DNA of 64,000 nt from contig JBJXDY010000061.1 in the NCBI GenBank assembly GCA_046154965.1, positions 1-64,000 of the forward strand, given 5' to 3'. Shown here one piece after another: positions 1-8,602 of this stretch (positions are counted from its first letter, which is position 1; every line of letters begins with the position of its first letter). The position numbers were made by a program, and so were the translations under genes. Source of the DNA: DATKFM01 sp046154965. Lineage in GTDB: Bacteria; Pseudomonadota; Alphaproteobacteria; Dongiales; Dongiaceae. The notes under the pieces were generated by a model. It saw only the letters and a program-made list of their open reading frames with translations, was not told the origin of the DNA and did no database searches.

Positions 1-36
1 AACCGCTAGGTCCCCGCGTTCGCCGGGGATGACAAT
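1..36. repeat. Partial copy of the GTCATCCCCGCG intergenic palindrome
   Basis: The first bases read GTCCCCGCGTTCGCC followed by GGGGATGACAATC, which is close to the right arm of the perfect inverted repeat at 40607-40688. The window edge cuts the element, so its other arm cannot be seen. Such elements are common between genes in GC-rich proteobacteria; no function is assigned. Confidence 0.6.
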
Positions 37-124
37 CGTGGCAAACGGCGATTGCATCAGGCCAGGACCGTAATCCTAGACAATAGCGGGCCGTCTTGCT
101 ATCATGAAACGGCTCGCCGTCATG

Positions 125-260
125 GCCTCGATGTTGGACATTGTCTATCGGAATGCCATATGCGCGCGCCGCGCGGATTCTTCCGGGAGTAATTCCCTTG
201 CATGGCATCGTTCCCGGAAATCAGGATCCCTGGGAATCGCATGTTTCCGGTAATTACCCC
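125..260 (+). repeat. Dispersed intergenic repeat, copy A
   Basis: This stretch shares two long blocks with the reverse complement of 38041-38190. The first starts GCCTCGATGTTGGACATTGT and the second holds TTCCCTTGCATGGCATCGTT; a variable middle separates them. It lies in the gene-free interval 1-399, where nothing else is recognisable. The short reading frames across it look spurious, because both copies give similar junk peptides. Confidence 0.7.
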
Positions 261-399
261 GTTTGGGCATGGACTTAGCTCCATGGAAAATGTGCACAAA
301 TGTCACCCGGGGCGCGGTGCGCAAGAAGCACCGGAGGGGACGGCAGCGGTGGCAACGCAGCCCTGCCGTCCCGGGATAGGATTTCGGCTCTAGGGCCTC

Positions 400-1602
400 T
401 TACTCCGCCGCCGCCCGGACCATGCGGCCCGCCAGTTCCGCCGCACGCCAGAGATACCAGCTCGCCACCGTGCGGTAGGGCTTCCACCTGCTGCCCCGCC
501 GTTCCATCTGTTCGCGTTCCGGCATCTGGTTGCGGTTGAAGGCGTAGGCGAAGCCCTTGCGGATGCCGTAGTCGTCCACCGGCAGCACGTCCGGCCGGCC
601 GAGCCGGTACATCAGCAGCATCTCGGCGGTCCAGCGGCCGATGCCGCGCACCGCGGTCAGGCGCTCGATGATGGCCTCGTCCTCCATTCTGTGGGCCTGG
701 GCCAGGGTGGGGAGTTCGCCTCCGGCGGTGCGCTTGGCCAGGTCCCGCAGCGCCGCGATCTTCGGCCGCGACAGGCCGGCCTCCCGCAGCTTGCCGTCGG
801 CCACCCGCAGGATGTGGTCGGCGCTGAGGCCCGCCCTGGCGCGGGGGAACAAGGCGCAGACCCGGCCATGGATGGTGGCCGCGGCCTTGCCGGTGAGCTG
901 CTGATAGATGATCGCCTCCGCCAGCGCGGCGAAGATACTGGGCGCCGCTTTAAGTTCCATGCGGAACGGCCCAGCCGCATCGATGATCCGGGCCAGCGCC
1001 TTATCAGACTCGCGCAGATGGGCCACCGCCGTATCCGGATCAAAGCCCAAAGCGCCGTCGCCGTCGAACAGCGGCAGCGCTTTCTGCAGCTTCACCCCTT
1101 CGATGGCCAGAAGCCGGGTCTTGGTGCTGAGGCCGCCATTGGCGGAGAAGCCGCCGGCCTTGCCTCCCGCCGCCAGAACCCGATGGCAGGGCACCACGAT
1201 GGCGAAGGGATTGCGGCCCAGCGCTTGGCCCACGGCGCGGGCGGCGCCGGGTGCACCGATCTTCGCCGCCACCTCGCCATAAGACAGGGTCGAGCCCGGC
1301 GGGATATTGCGGGTCGCCTCGTAGACCCGCCGGTGAAACTCCGGCACGCCGTCCATCTCTAGCGGAATATCCCCGAGGTCGGCCGCCTCGCCCCGCAGCA
1401 GCGCCGCGATGGCGTCCAGCGCCTGCCGGATCTTGGGCGGCGGCGCCATTTCCGGTGCGCCCGGGAATCGCCGGGCCAGCCGGGCGCGCGTTTCGGCGGC
1501 GCTGGCCTCCGGCAGTTGCAGCGCCGCCAGCCCCTGCCGGCCCCAGGCCGCGCCACAGGGGCCGATGGCCGTCTCGAAGATTGTATAGCCTTGTGCCGTC
1601 AT
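400..1602 (-). CDS. Fusion of O6-alkylguanine-DNA alkyltransferase and AlkA-like 3-methyladenine glycosylase
   Basis: This 400-residue protein joins two alkylation-repair activities. Residues about 1-172 are an Ogt/MGMT domain with the methyl-acceptor motif PCHRV at 138-142 (Cys139), which takes alkyl groups directly from O6-alkylguanine. Residues about 180-400 are an HhH-GPD base-excision glycosylase: the helix-hairpin-helix is LTAVRGIGRWTAEML at 315-329 and the likely catalytic Asp is 343 or 344 in PVDDYG. The two are normally separate proteins; here the frame is continuous with a short linker. No AraC-type Ada domain is present. It is divergent from denD and not obviously part of the island. 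The domain assignments are secure; dual activity is inferred from intact motifs. Confidence 0.9.
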   Translation of the reverse strand: MTAQGYTIFETAIGPCGAAWGRQGLAALQLPEASAAETRARLARRFPGAPEMAPPPKIRQALDAIAALLRGEAADLGDIPLEMDGVPEFHRRVYEATRNIPPGSTLSYGEVAAKIGAPGAARAVGQALGRNPFAIVVPCHRVLAAGGKAGGFSANGGLSTKTRLLAIEGVKLQKALPLFDGDGALGFDPDTAVAHLRESDKALARIIDAAGPFRMELKAAPSIFAALAEAIIYQQLTGKAAATIHGRVCALFPRARAGLSADHILRVADGKLREAGLSRPKIAALRDLAKRTAGGELPTLAQAHRMEDEAIIERLTAVRGIGRWTAEMLLMYRLGRPDVLPVDDYGIRKGFAYAFNRNQMPEREQMERRGSRWKPYRTVASWYLWRAAELAGRMVRAAAE

Positions 1603-1693
1603 GATGCCCGCCTATCATATCCGCCGGGACCTGCCACGGCTTCCGGATTCTTGCTGTTCCGCGGCCGCCTGACACTTAGAGGAATTGCGTAGC

Positions 1694-2686
1694 ATGAATG
1701 TTGTGATCACCGGCGGCGCCGGATTCATCGGCAAGCAACTGGCCGAGCGCCTGTCGAAACTGGGCGAATTGCCCGATGGCGCCGGCAAGCCGGCGAAGAT
1801 CGATGAGATCGTGCTGTTCGACGCGGTCGATGGTCCGCCGCCGGCACCGGGGCGCGCACCCTACCGCAGCGTGACCGGCGATGTGGCCGACCGCGCCCTG
1901 ATGCGCCGGATCATCGCCGGCGACGTTGGCGCGGTGTTCCACCTGGCCGCGGTGGTCAGCGCTGCGGCCGAAGCGGATTTCGATCTGGGGATGCGGGTCA
2001 ATCTGGAGGGTACGCTGTCGGTGCTGGAGGCCTGCCGCGCCCTGCCCAAGCCGCCGCGGGTGATATTCTCCTCCTCCGTCGCCGTGTTCGGTGGCGACAT
2101 GCCGCCGGTGCTGAACGACCAGACGCCGCTGGCGCCCCAGACCTCCTACGGTATCCAGAAGGCGATGGGCGAGCTGCTGGCTAACGACTACAGCCGCAAG
2201 GGCTTCATCGACGGCCGCGCGCTCCGCCTGCCCACCATCGTGGTGCGGCCGGGGAAGCCGAACAAGGCGGCGTCCACCTTCGCCAGCAGCATCATCCGCG
2301 AACCGCTGGCCGGCGCCGAGGCGGTCTGCCCGGTGGAGCGCAGCGCCCGCATGTGGATCCTCTCGCCCCGGCGGGTGCTGGACAGCCTGCTCCATGCCTA
2401 TGAGCTGCCGCCATCGGCCTGGGGCAGCAGCCGCAGCCTGTCGCTGCCGGGCATCAATGTCAGCATCGGCGACATGGTGGATGGCCTCGGGCGCGTGGCC
2501 GGTCCGGGACCGGTGAAACGCATCCGCTGGGAGCCGGACGCTCATATCCAGCGCATCGTCGCCGGCTGGCCCTACAAGTTCGATACCGCGCGCGCCAACG
2601 CCATGGGCTTCACCGCCGACAAGAACTTCGACGAGATCGTCAGCCAGCACATCGCCGACCAGCTCGGCGGCAAATGGGCGGCGTAG
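1694..2686 (+). CDS. denD: D-erythronate dehydrogenase (extended SDR)
   Basis: An NAD-dependent epimerase/dehydratase-fold protein of 330 residues. The Rossmann motif GGAGFIG is at the N-terminus, and SYGIQKAMGE carries the catalytic Tyr/Lys of the SDR YxxxK motif. The pattern matches DenD, which oxidises D-erythronate to 2-oxo-tetronate. The ATG at 1694 is preferred over an upstream TTG at 1685 because AGAGGAA lies nine bases before it. It ends one base short of the convergent otnC, and otnK/otnC are the expected downstream enzymes. The isomerase OtnI that normally links 2-oxo- to 3-oxo-tetronate is not seen in this window. Confidence 0.87.
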   Translation: MNVVITGGAGFIGKQLAERLSKLGELPDGAGKPAKIDEIVLFDAVDGPPPAPGRAPYRSVTGDVADRALMRRIIAGDVGAVFHLAAVVSAAAEADFDLGMRVNLEGTLSVLEACRALPKPPRVIFSSSVAVFGGDMPPVLNDQTPLAPQTSYGIQKAMGELLANDYSRKGFIDGRALRLPTIVVRPGKPNKAASTFASSIIREPLAGAEAVCPVERSARMWILSPRRVLDSLLHAYELPPSAWGSSRSLSLPGINVSIGDMVDGLGRVAGPGPVKRIRWEPDAHIQRIVAGWPYKFDTARANAMGFTADKNFDEIVSQHIADQLGGKWAA

Positions 2687-2687
2687 G

Positions 2688-3326
2688 TCAGCCGGGCGGA
2701 TAGCGCTTCCTGATATCCGCCACCTGCTCGGGCGTCAGCCAGCGGGTTCTCTCCTGGCGCAGCAGCAGGAACAGCCGCGCGGTTTCTTCCAATTCCTCGA
2801 TGGCGCCGACAGCGGCATCGAGCGAGGTGCCCGCCACCACCGGCCCGTGATTGGCCAACAGGACCGCGTGGTGCTTACCCGCCAGTTTTGCCACCGCGTC
2901 GGCCAGCGTCGGATCGCCGGGCGGATGGAACGGCACCAGCGGCAGGCTGCCGACGCGCATGACGTAGTAGGCGGTGACCGGCGGCAGCACGTCCTCCGGG
3001 TTTACGTCGGCCAGGCAAGACACTGCGACGGAATGCGTGGCGTGCAGATGCACAACCGCGCCGCTGTTCGGCCGCTGGCGATACATGGCGATATGCAGGA
3101 AGGACTCCTTGGTCGGCGCGTCGCCCGACAAAAGCTTGCCGTTGCTGTCGAGGCGTGCGAGTCGCGCGGGATCGAGGCGGTCCAGCGCCACATTGGTCGG
3201 CGTCATCAGCCAGCCATCCTCGAGCCGCGCGCTGATGTTACCGGAACTGCCGAAGGTAAGCCCGCGCTCGAACATCGACCGGCCGTAGCGCACGATCGAC
3301 TCCCGCAGCGTTGTTTCCGTGGTCAT
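2688..3326 (-). CDS. otnC: 3-oxo-tetronate 4-phosphate decarboxylase, class II aldolase fold
   Basis: A 212-residue class II aldolase/adducin-family protein. The metal-binding histidines are visible in VVHLHATHS and in the later ANHGPVV. In known tetronate pathways OtnC decarboxylates the phosphorylated 3-oxo acid to dihydroxyacetone phosphate. Its ATG overlaps the otnK stop by four bases (ATGA), so the two are translationally coupled. It is the last gene of the minus-strand transport and catabolism run. Alternative members of the fold (fuculose- or ribulose-phosphate aldolases) are less likely given the otnK partner. Confidence 0.82.
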   Translation of the reverse strand: MTTETTLRESIVRYGRSMFERGLTFGSSGNISARLEDGWLMTPTNVALDRLDPARLARLDSNGKLLSGDAPTKESFLHIAMYRQRPNSGAVVHLHATHSVAVSCLADVNPEDVLPPVTAYYVMRVGSLPLVPFHPPGDPTLADAVAKLAGKHHAVLLANHGPVVAGTSLDAAVGAIEELEETARLFLLLRQERTRWLTPEQVADIRKRYPPG

Positions 3327-4606
3327 CGTACCATCCCCAGAGCCTTCGCAAAGAAGTCCGCGCCGCCGAAATTGCCCGACTTCAGCGCCAGGGCCAGGCG
3401 CGGCTCGCCAAGGCTGAAGGTCCAGGGCACGCCGGGATCGATCTGCCGGCCGATTCGCAGCGTCGTGACGCCCAGCCGCTGCACCACCGCGCCCGAGGTC
3501 TCGCCGCCCGCCACCACCAGCCGCCGCACGCCCTTGGCCACCAGGCCGGCGGCAATGTCGGCCAGCATCCGCTCCACCAGGGCGCTGGCCCGTTCGCGGC
3601 CCAGTTTCGCCTGGATCGCCGCGACATCCTCAGGAGGCGCGCTGGCGTAGATCAGCACCGGCCCCGCTGAAAGCTTTGGTATCGCCCAGCCGAGCGCTTG
3701 AGCCGCGGTGACCTTGCCTTCCGCGATGGCCTGCGGATCGAGCTTCATGACGGGATGAGACTTCGCAAAAGTCTCAATCTGGCCAAGGCTGGCGGCAGAG
3801 CAGCTGCCCGCGAGAATTGCGGAAGTTCCACCGACGTCGGGCATCGTCTCGGCGGCGGCCGAGGACTGGAGCAAACCGCGGCGACGGAAATTTTCCGGCA
3901 GACCAAGGGCAATGCCCGAGCCGCCGGTAATCAGCGGCAGGTCGGCGCAGGCGGCGCCGATTCCCAGCAGTTGCCGGTCTTCTGTTGCGTCGACGATGGC
4001 GTATGTCACGCCGGCAGCGATCAATTGCTCGAAACACTTTGCGATCGCCGCTGCGCCTTCGCGCACGACCGACAACGGCACGAGATCGACCTTCGCCGTC
4101 GTCTGCCGGCTCAGCACGCGCACCAGATTGGCATCGGTCATCGGCGTCAGCGGATGGTTCCGCATGCTGGAGTCCGAGAGCAACTGCCGGCCGACGAACA
4201 GATGGCCTTGGTAGACCGTTCGCCCGTTCTCGGGAAAAGCCGGACAGGCAATGGTGAACTTGGCAGCCAGCGCCGCCAGCAGCGCATCGGCGACCGGTCC
4301 GATGTTGCCGGCATCGGTGGAATCGAAGGTGGAGCAATACTTGAAGAAGTATTGCCGCGTGGCGGCCTGCTTGAGCGCGGCGAATGCCGCCAGCGATTGC
4401 GCCACCGCTTCCGCTGCCGGAATCGTGCGCGACTTCAGCGCCACGACGATGGCGTCGGCATCGGGCAGCGCCGCGCCCCTCGCCGGCACGCCAATCACCT
4501 GCACCGTGCGCATGCCGCCGCGCACCAGCATGTTGGCCAGATCGGCGGCGCCGGTCAGATCGTCGGCAATGCAGCCGAGCAGCGGACCGCGGATTTCAGC
4601 CGCCAT
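3323..4606 (-). CDS. otnK: Four-carbon acid sugar kinase (3-oxo-tetronate kinase)
   Basis: A 427-residue DUF1537-family kinase. The N-terminal domain carries DDLTGAADLANMLVRGG, the substrate-binding signature of the family, and the C-terminal nucleotide-binding domain has VVAGGETSGAVVQRLG. It would phosphorylate 3-oxo-tetronate at O4 before OtnC acts. A close relative, OiaK, phosphorylates 3-oxo-isoapionate in apionate catabolism. The lactonase-like gene just upstream makes that a real alternative, but the coupled otnC favours OtnK. Confidence 0.83.
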   Translation of the reverse strand: MAAEIRGPLLGCIADDLTGAADLANMLVRGGMRTVQVIGVPARGAALPDADAIVVALKSRTIPAAEAVAQSLAAFAALKQAATRQYFFKYCSTFDSTDAGNIGPVADALLAALAAKFTIACPAFPENGRTVYQGHLFVGRQLLSDSSMRNHPLTPMTDANLVRVLSRQTTAKVDLVPLSVVREGAAAIAKCFEQLIAAGVTYAIVDATEDRQLLGIGAACADLPLITGGSGIALGLPENFRRRGLLQSSAAAETMPDVGGTSAILAGSCSAASLGQIETFAKSHPVMKLDPQAIAEGKVTAAQALGWAIPKLSAGPVLIYASAPPEDVAAIQAKLGRERASALVERMLADIAAGLVAKGVRRLVVAGGETSGAVVQRLGVTTLRIGRQIDPGVPWTFSLGEPRLALALKSGNFGGADFFAKALGMVR

Positions 4607-4639
4607 CGTTGCTGGTCCGAAGGCGCCGTTGCCGGCCGG

Positions 4640-6622
4640 TCAGGAGGCCGCGGCGATGCGCGCTACCGCATAGGGCCGGAGCGGGATTGAGGCCGGCATT
4701 TTCTTCGCCTTCTTGATCAGCTTGCCAAGGAAGTCCTGCCGCTTCGTCGCCGCGGCGAAGCTGCCTTCGTCGAGCATGGCGATCGCCACCGGCCCAGGCT
4801 TGAATCCCTTGACCTGCACGGTCTGCGGCTCGCCGGTCAGGTTCGCCAGCCACACCACCGGCCCGGCGGAGTCGCGGTAGGCCACGCTGGCCACTTTGGT
4901 CGGCGCGCCGCTGTCAGCGGCGATCTGCTTCTTGCCCGCCGCACCTGCCAGGCCGGCGATGACGTGATAGAGCGGATAGAATCCGCGCTTCACGTCGTCG
5001 AAGTATGGCTGCGGCGTGTCGGTCGGCCGGTAGAGCAGGCCGCGCGGGCCGGTCGCCGCCGCGAGGTTCACCGCCGCGACCCCGCCGCGGGCGAAGGCGG
5101 CGACATAGCCGAGAGTCCAGGCGGCGCCAAACAGGCCGCGATGGCGCGGATCACGGTCCGCCAGGCAGATGCGCTGGTTGTCCGGGTTCGCCGCCGTTGC
5201 CGCGCCATAGGGATTGTCGCGGGCGGCGATGCTGCTGGGCCCGACCCAATAGGGCGTCTTCTTGCCGATGAAGGCGCGCGTGGAATCTATCACATAGGGC
5301 AGCGCCTCCAGCGTCTCCATCACGGAGATGTCGTCGGCGGCATGAACGATCGGCGCACTCGTATGCGTCACATAGTCGAGCAGCTCCACCGGCGGCCGCT
5401 TGCGATTCAGTTCGGTGAAGTAGGAGAACATGCCGCCACCCAGGCGCACACCCGGAAAGGCCGCGCGCGCCGCCTTGTAGATGTCGGCCAGCGGCGCCAC
5501 CTTCGGTCCGGCGCTGCCGGGCAGCGTGGCCTTGAGATCGGACGCCGGCGATACCGCGACCGCCATGGGCCGCAGGCCCGCGACTCTCGCCTGCCCGCCG
5601 ACCCGCGCCAGCTCCGCCTCCGGCGGTTCCGTGCCGGTGAGAATGATCTCCAGCACCACGCCGGCGCCGGTGGCGTCGCCCAGCTGCTTGTAGCGCCGGC
5701 AGAGCGCGGTGGCATCGCCGCGGCGGCAATCGATCTGGCAGATCAGCTGCTGCAGCCCGGCGGCTTTCAGCGCGTCGGCCGCCGAGATCGCGTTGTCGGC
5801 TTCTTCTGCGGGAACGCCGACGCCGATGCGCGGCATGGTGCCGGGGCCGCCGCTGAGGGTAACGGCGATCTTCTTGCTGCCGCCGCGGCCCTTGGGCTTA
5901 GGCAGCTTACGGGTAAAGGTGAGGCTGACCGCCTGGTCGAAGGACTTCCCCGCCGGCAAGGTGTAAGGCCAGGGTTGCGCCAGCGGCCGCACATAGGTCT
6001 TGAAGGAGGCATCGGTCCAATTGCGGTGGTCCTCCATCTCGAAGCTGTCGCCTTCCATGCGACAGATCGCCCAGTTGCCGGGTGCCACCTCATGGCTGAG
6101 AGCATGGATGTCGTAGAAGGGCTGCACCGGGTTGACGATCTTGGGGAAGCGCGACTTCTCGCTGCGTCCGTCTACATGCATCACCTTCACCGGCTTGCCG
6201 GCGACGCCCGCCAGGGGATGCAGCACCACGAAGCCGGTGCGGTTGGTCAGGAAGTCCAACTCCGGCGTTGCCTTGGCGCTGAACTTGAGCCCATCGGTGA
6301 CATCGCCTGTGATCTCGGCATCGTAGGTCAGCGCCCGCTTGGCATCGGCGCAGCGAGCCCGATAGGTGACGCGGAAGCCCGTCTTGCCCTGCTTCACTTT
6401 CAGGTCGCTGATCTCGGGCGTGAAGGTGCCCCAGTTCTCGTCTCGCACCAGGAAGGCGACGGCGCGCAGCACCTCGATATCGTTGATCCTGATGTAACGG
6501 AGCTGGCCGTTGTCCAGCACCGCGGAGAGCGGCCCGGCCCGCAGGACTCGTCCCTTGCTGTCGATCGTCGTCGTACCGAAGAGCTTGACGGCTCGCGATG
6601 GCGCCTTCGTTGCCATGGACAA
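4640..6622 (-). CDS. D-apionate lactonase-like protein
   Basis: A 660-residue protein with no signal peptide. Residues about 20-250 form a beta-rich N-terminal domain with conserved stretches such as VRDENWGT and the Asn/Trp-rich RNWTDASFKTY. A TIM-barrel-like middle domain (about 260-560) and a small C-terminal domain follow. This arrangement and these motifs resemble ApnL, the lactonase that opens D-apionolactone to D-apionate; this is recognition from memory, not an alignment. It lies between the transporter ATPase gene and otnK on the same strand, fitting a cytoplasmic hydrolase acting on imported substrate. If not ApnL, it is a related glycoside-hydrolase-like protein. Confidence 0.58.
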   Translation of the reverse strand: MSMATKAPSRAVKLFGTTTIDSKGRVLRAGPLSAVLDNGQLRYIRINDIEVLRAVAFLVRDENWGTFTPEISDLKVKQGKTGFRVTYRARCADAKRALTYDAEITGDVTDGLKFSAKATPELDFLTNRTGFVVLHPLAGVAGKPVKVMHVDGRSEKSRFPKIVNPVQPFYDIHALSHEVAPGNWAICRMEGDSFEMEDHRNWTDASFKTYVRPLAQPWPYTLPAGKSFDQAVSLTFTRKLPKPKGRGGSKKIAVTLSGGPGTMPRIGVGVPAEEADNAISAADALKAAGLQQLICQIDCRRGDATALCRRYKQLGDATGAGVVLEIILTGTEPPEAELARVGGQARVAGLRPMAVAVSPASDLKATLPGSAGPKVAPLADIYKAARAAFPGVRLGGGMFSYFTELNRKRPPVELLDYVTHTSAPIVHAADDISVMETLEALPYVIDSTRAFIGKKTPYWVGPSSIAARDNPYGAATAANPDNQRICLADRDPRHRGLFGAAWTLGYVAAFARGGVAAVNLAAATGPRGLLYRPTDTPQPYFDDVKRGFYPLYHVIAGLAGAAGKKQIAADSGAPTKVASVAYRDSAGPVVWLANLTGEPQTVQVKGFKPGPVAIAMLDEGSFAAATKRQDFLGKLIKKAKKMPASIPLRPYAVARIAAAS

Positions 6623-6652
6623 CCCCCTTGCTGTGACGTCCCGATTGCTGGG

Positions 6653-7753
6653 TCAGATGACCTTGTTCGTCGCGGGATCGATCAGGACAGCCTTGTTCAT
6701 ATCGAGTTCGACTTCAATGGCCTCGCCCGCCTGCCCGACTTCATGAGGTTCGACTTCCGCGGTCACGGCGATGCCGCCGAGCAGGATGGTGATGTAGGTG
6801 CGCGAACCGGTCGGCTGCACGAGATCGACGGCGGCGGATATCCGCACATGGCCGGCCCGTGGCGCGGCGGCGGCTGCGCGGCCCAGATGCTCCGGCCGCA
6901 ATCCCAGGATCACCTTCCGGTCCGTCGCCCCTGCCAGCGCGCCCTGGCGCGCCTGCGGCAATGGCAGCGACTTGCCGTCCTCGAGACGCACGGTGATTCC
7001 GCCGCTGCCGTTGTAAAGCTCGCCGGAAATGAAGTTCATCTGCGGCGAACCCAGGAATCCGGCGACGAATTTCGTCGCCGGCCGCTCGAACAGATCCAGC
7101 GGCTTACCGGCCTGTTCAATCAGCCCGTCCTTGAGCAGCACGATGCGGTCGGCCAGGGTCATGGCCTCGATCTGATCATGGGTGACATAGATCATGGTCT
7201 TGCCGATCTCGCGATGCAGCCGCTTGATTTCGCCGCGCATCTCATCGCGGAGCTGGGCGTCAAGGTTCGACAAGGGCTCGTCGAACAGGAACAGGCGCGC
7301 ATTGCGCACGATGGCGCGGCCGATGGCCACCCGCTGGCGCTGGCCGCCGGAAAGCTGCCGCGGCAGGCGTTCGAGCAGCTGGTGGATGCCCAGCATGTCG
7401 GCGGCGCGCTTCACCTTTCCGTCGATCTCGCTGTCCGGCGTCTTTCGGGCGCGCAGGCCGAAGGCGATGTTTTCGTAAACGTTCATGGAGGGGTAGAGCG
7501 CGTAGTTCTGGAACACCATGGCGATGTCGCGGTCGCGCGGGCGCACATGGTTGACGGTCTGGCCGGCGATCTCGATGCGGCCGGCATCCGCCTCCTCCAG
7601 CCCGGCGATGGTGCGCAGCAGCGTGCTCTTGCCGCAGCCGGACGGCCCCACCAGCACGGTGAATTCGCCCGCGGGTACTTCCAGATCGATGCCGCGCACC
7701 GCATGGACGCCGCCATAGCGCTTGTGAAGTCCGGTGATTCTCAGATCCGCCAT
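6653..7753 (-). CDS. ABC sugar transporter ATP-binding protein (UgpC/MsmK/MalK type)
   Basis: A 366-residue ATPase. It has Walker A GPSGCGKST, the signature LSGGQRQRV, Walker B LFLFDEPLSNLDA, and the switch-histidine region YVTHDQIEAMTLADR, then a C-terminal TOBE/OB domain typical of the CUT1 carbohydrate family. It powers the importer encoded by the next three genes. It starts six bases after the upstream permease gene ends, so the genes are co-transcribed. Confidence 0.93.
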   Translation of the reverse strand: MADLRITGLHKRYGGVHAVRGIDLEVPAGEFTVLVGPSGCGKSTLLRTIAGLEEADAGRIEIAGQTVNHVRPRDRDIAMVFQNYALYPSMNVYENIAFGLRARKTPDSEIDGKVKRAADMLGIHQLLERLPRQLSGGQRQRVAIGRAIVRNARLFLFDEPLSNLDAQLRDEMRGEIKRLHREIGKTMIYVTHDQIEAMTLADRIVLLKDGLIEQAGKPLDLFERPATKFVAGFLGSPQMNFISGELYNGSGGITVRLEDGKSLPLPQARQGALAGATDRKVILGLRPEHLGRAAAAAPRAGHVRISAAVDLVQPTGSRTYITILLGGIAVTAEVEPHEVGQAGEAIEVELDMNKAVLIDPATNKVI

Positions 7754-7759
7754 TGCCTG

Positions 7760-8602
7760 TTACCCTTTGACCGCGCCCATGGAGATGCCGCGCACGAGAT
7801 AGCGCTGCAGCATGGCGACGGTGATGAAAACCGGCACCGTGCCGAGCACCGACATGGCCGCGATCTTGGCCCAGAAATTCGATTGTCCGCCGAAGTAATG
7901 GGTGACCTGCACCGTGTAGGTGACGACTTCAGTGCGCGACAGCACGAAAGCGAACAGGAAGTCGTTCCAGGCGAAGATGAAGGTGAAAACCGCCGTGGCG
8001 AACAGGCCGGTGCGCGCCATTGGGAACACCACCTTCCACAGCACCTGCCAGCGGCTGCAGCCGTCCACCAGGGCGCTTTCCTCGAGCTCCAGCGGAATAT
8101 CCTCAAGATAGCCGCGCATCATCCAGATCACGTAAGGCAGGCTGAACGCCGTATAGAGGATGATCAGCCCATGAAAGGTATCGACCCAGCCGAGATAGAC
8201 ATAGAGCAGGAACACCGGAAACACGATGGCGATCGGCGGCATCATGCGCTGGGAGATGATCCAGACCGCGAGATTCTTGCCGCCGGTCTTGAATCGCACC
8301 AAGCTGTAGGCGGCCATGGTGCCGAAGAACATGGCGATGACCGTGCTGACGGCCGACAGCACCAAGCTGTTCCACACCGTCTCGGCATCGCCATCCTTGA
8401 ACAGGACCGCGTAGTTGCTGAACTGGATGCTCTTCGGGTACCAGGCGGGCGGAAAGGCGAAGATTTCGTCCGGCGTCTTGAAGGAGATCGTGAACAGCCA
8501 ATAGACCGGAAACACAAAGAACACTGTCAACAGGATCGCCGCGGCATAGCGCAAGGCGAGCCTGAAACCGGGGTGGCGGTGGATCGGCCTGCCCTTGCTC
8601 AT
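7760..8602 (-). CDS. ABC carbohydrate permease, MalG/UgpE type
   Basis: An inner-membrane permease of 280 residues with about six membrane segments. The EAA loop is in the stretch around EESALVDGCSRWQVLWK. The start at 8602 (MSKGRPI) is chosen because it overlaps the stop of the upstream permease by four bases (ATGA); longer frames upstream of it lie inside the partner gene and make no sense. It pairs with the MalF-type permease to form the translocation channel. Confidence 0.92.
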   Translation of the reverse strand: MSKGRPIHRHPGFRLALRYAAAILLTVFFVFPVYWLFTISFKTPDEIFAFPPAWYPKSIQFSNYAVLFKDGDAETVWNSLVLSAVSTVIAMFFGTMAAYSLVRFKTGGKNLAVWIISQRMMPPIAIVFPVFLLYVYLGWVDTFHGLIILYTAFSLPYVIWMMRGYLEDIPLELEESALVDGCSRWQVLWKVVFPMARTGLFATAVFTFIFAWNDFLFAFVLSRTEVVTYTVQVTHYFGGQSNFWAKIAAMSVLGTVPVFITVAMLQRYLVRGISMGAVKG

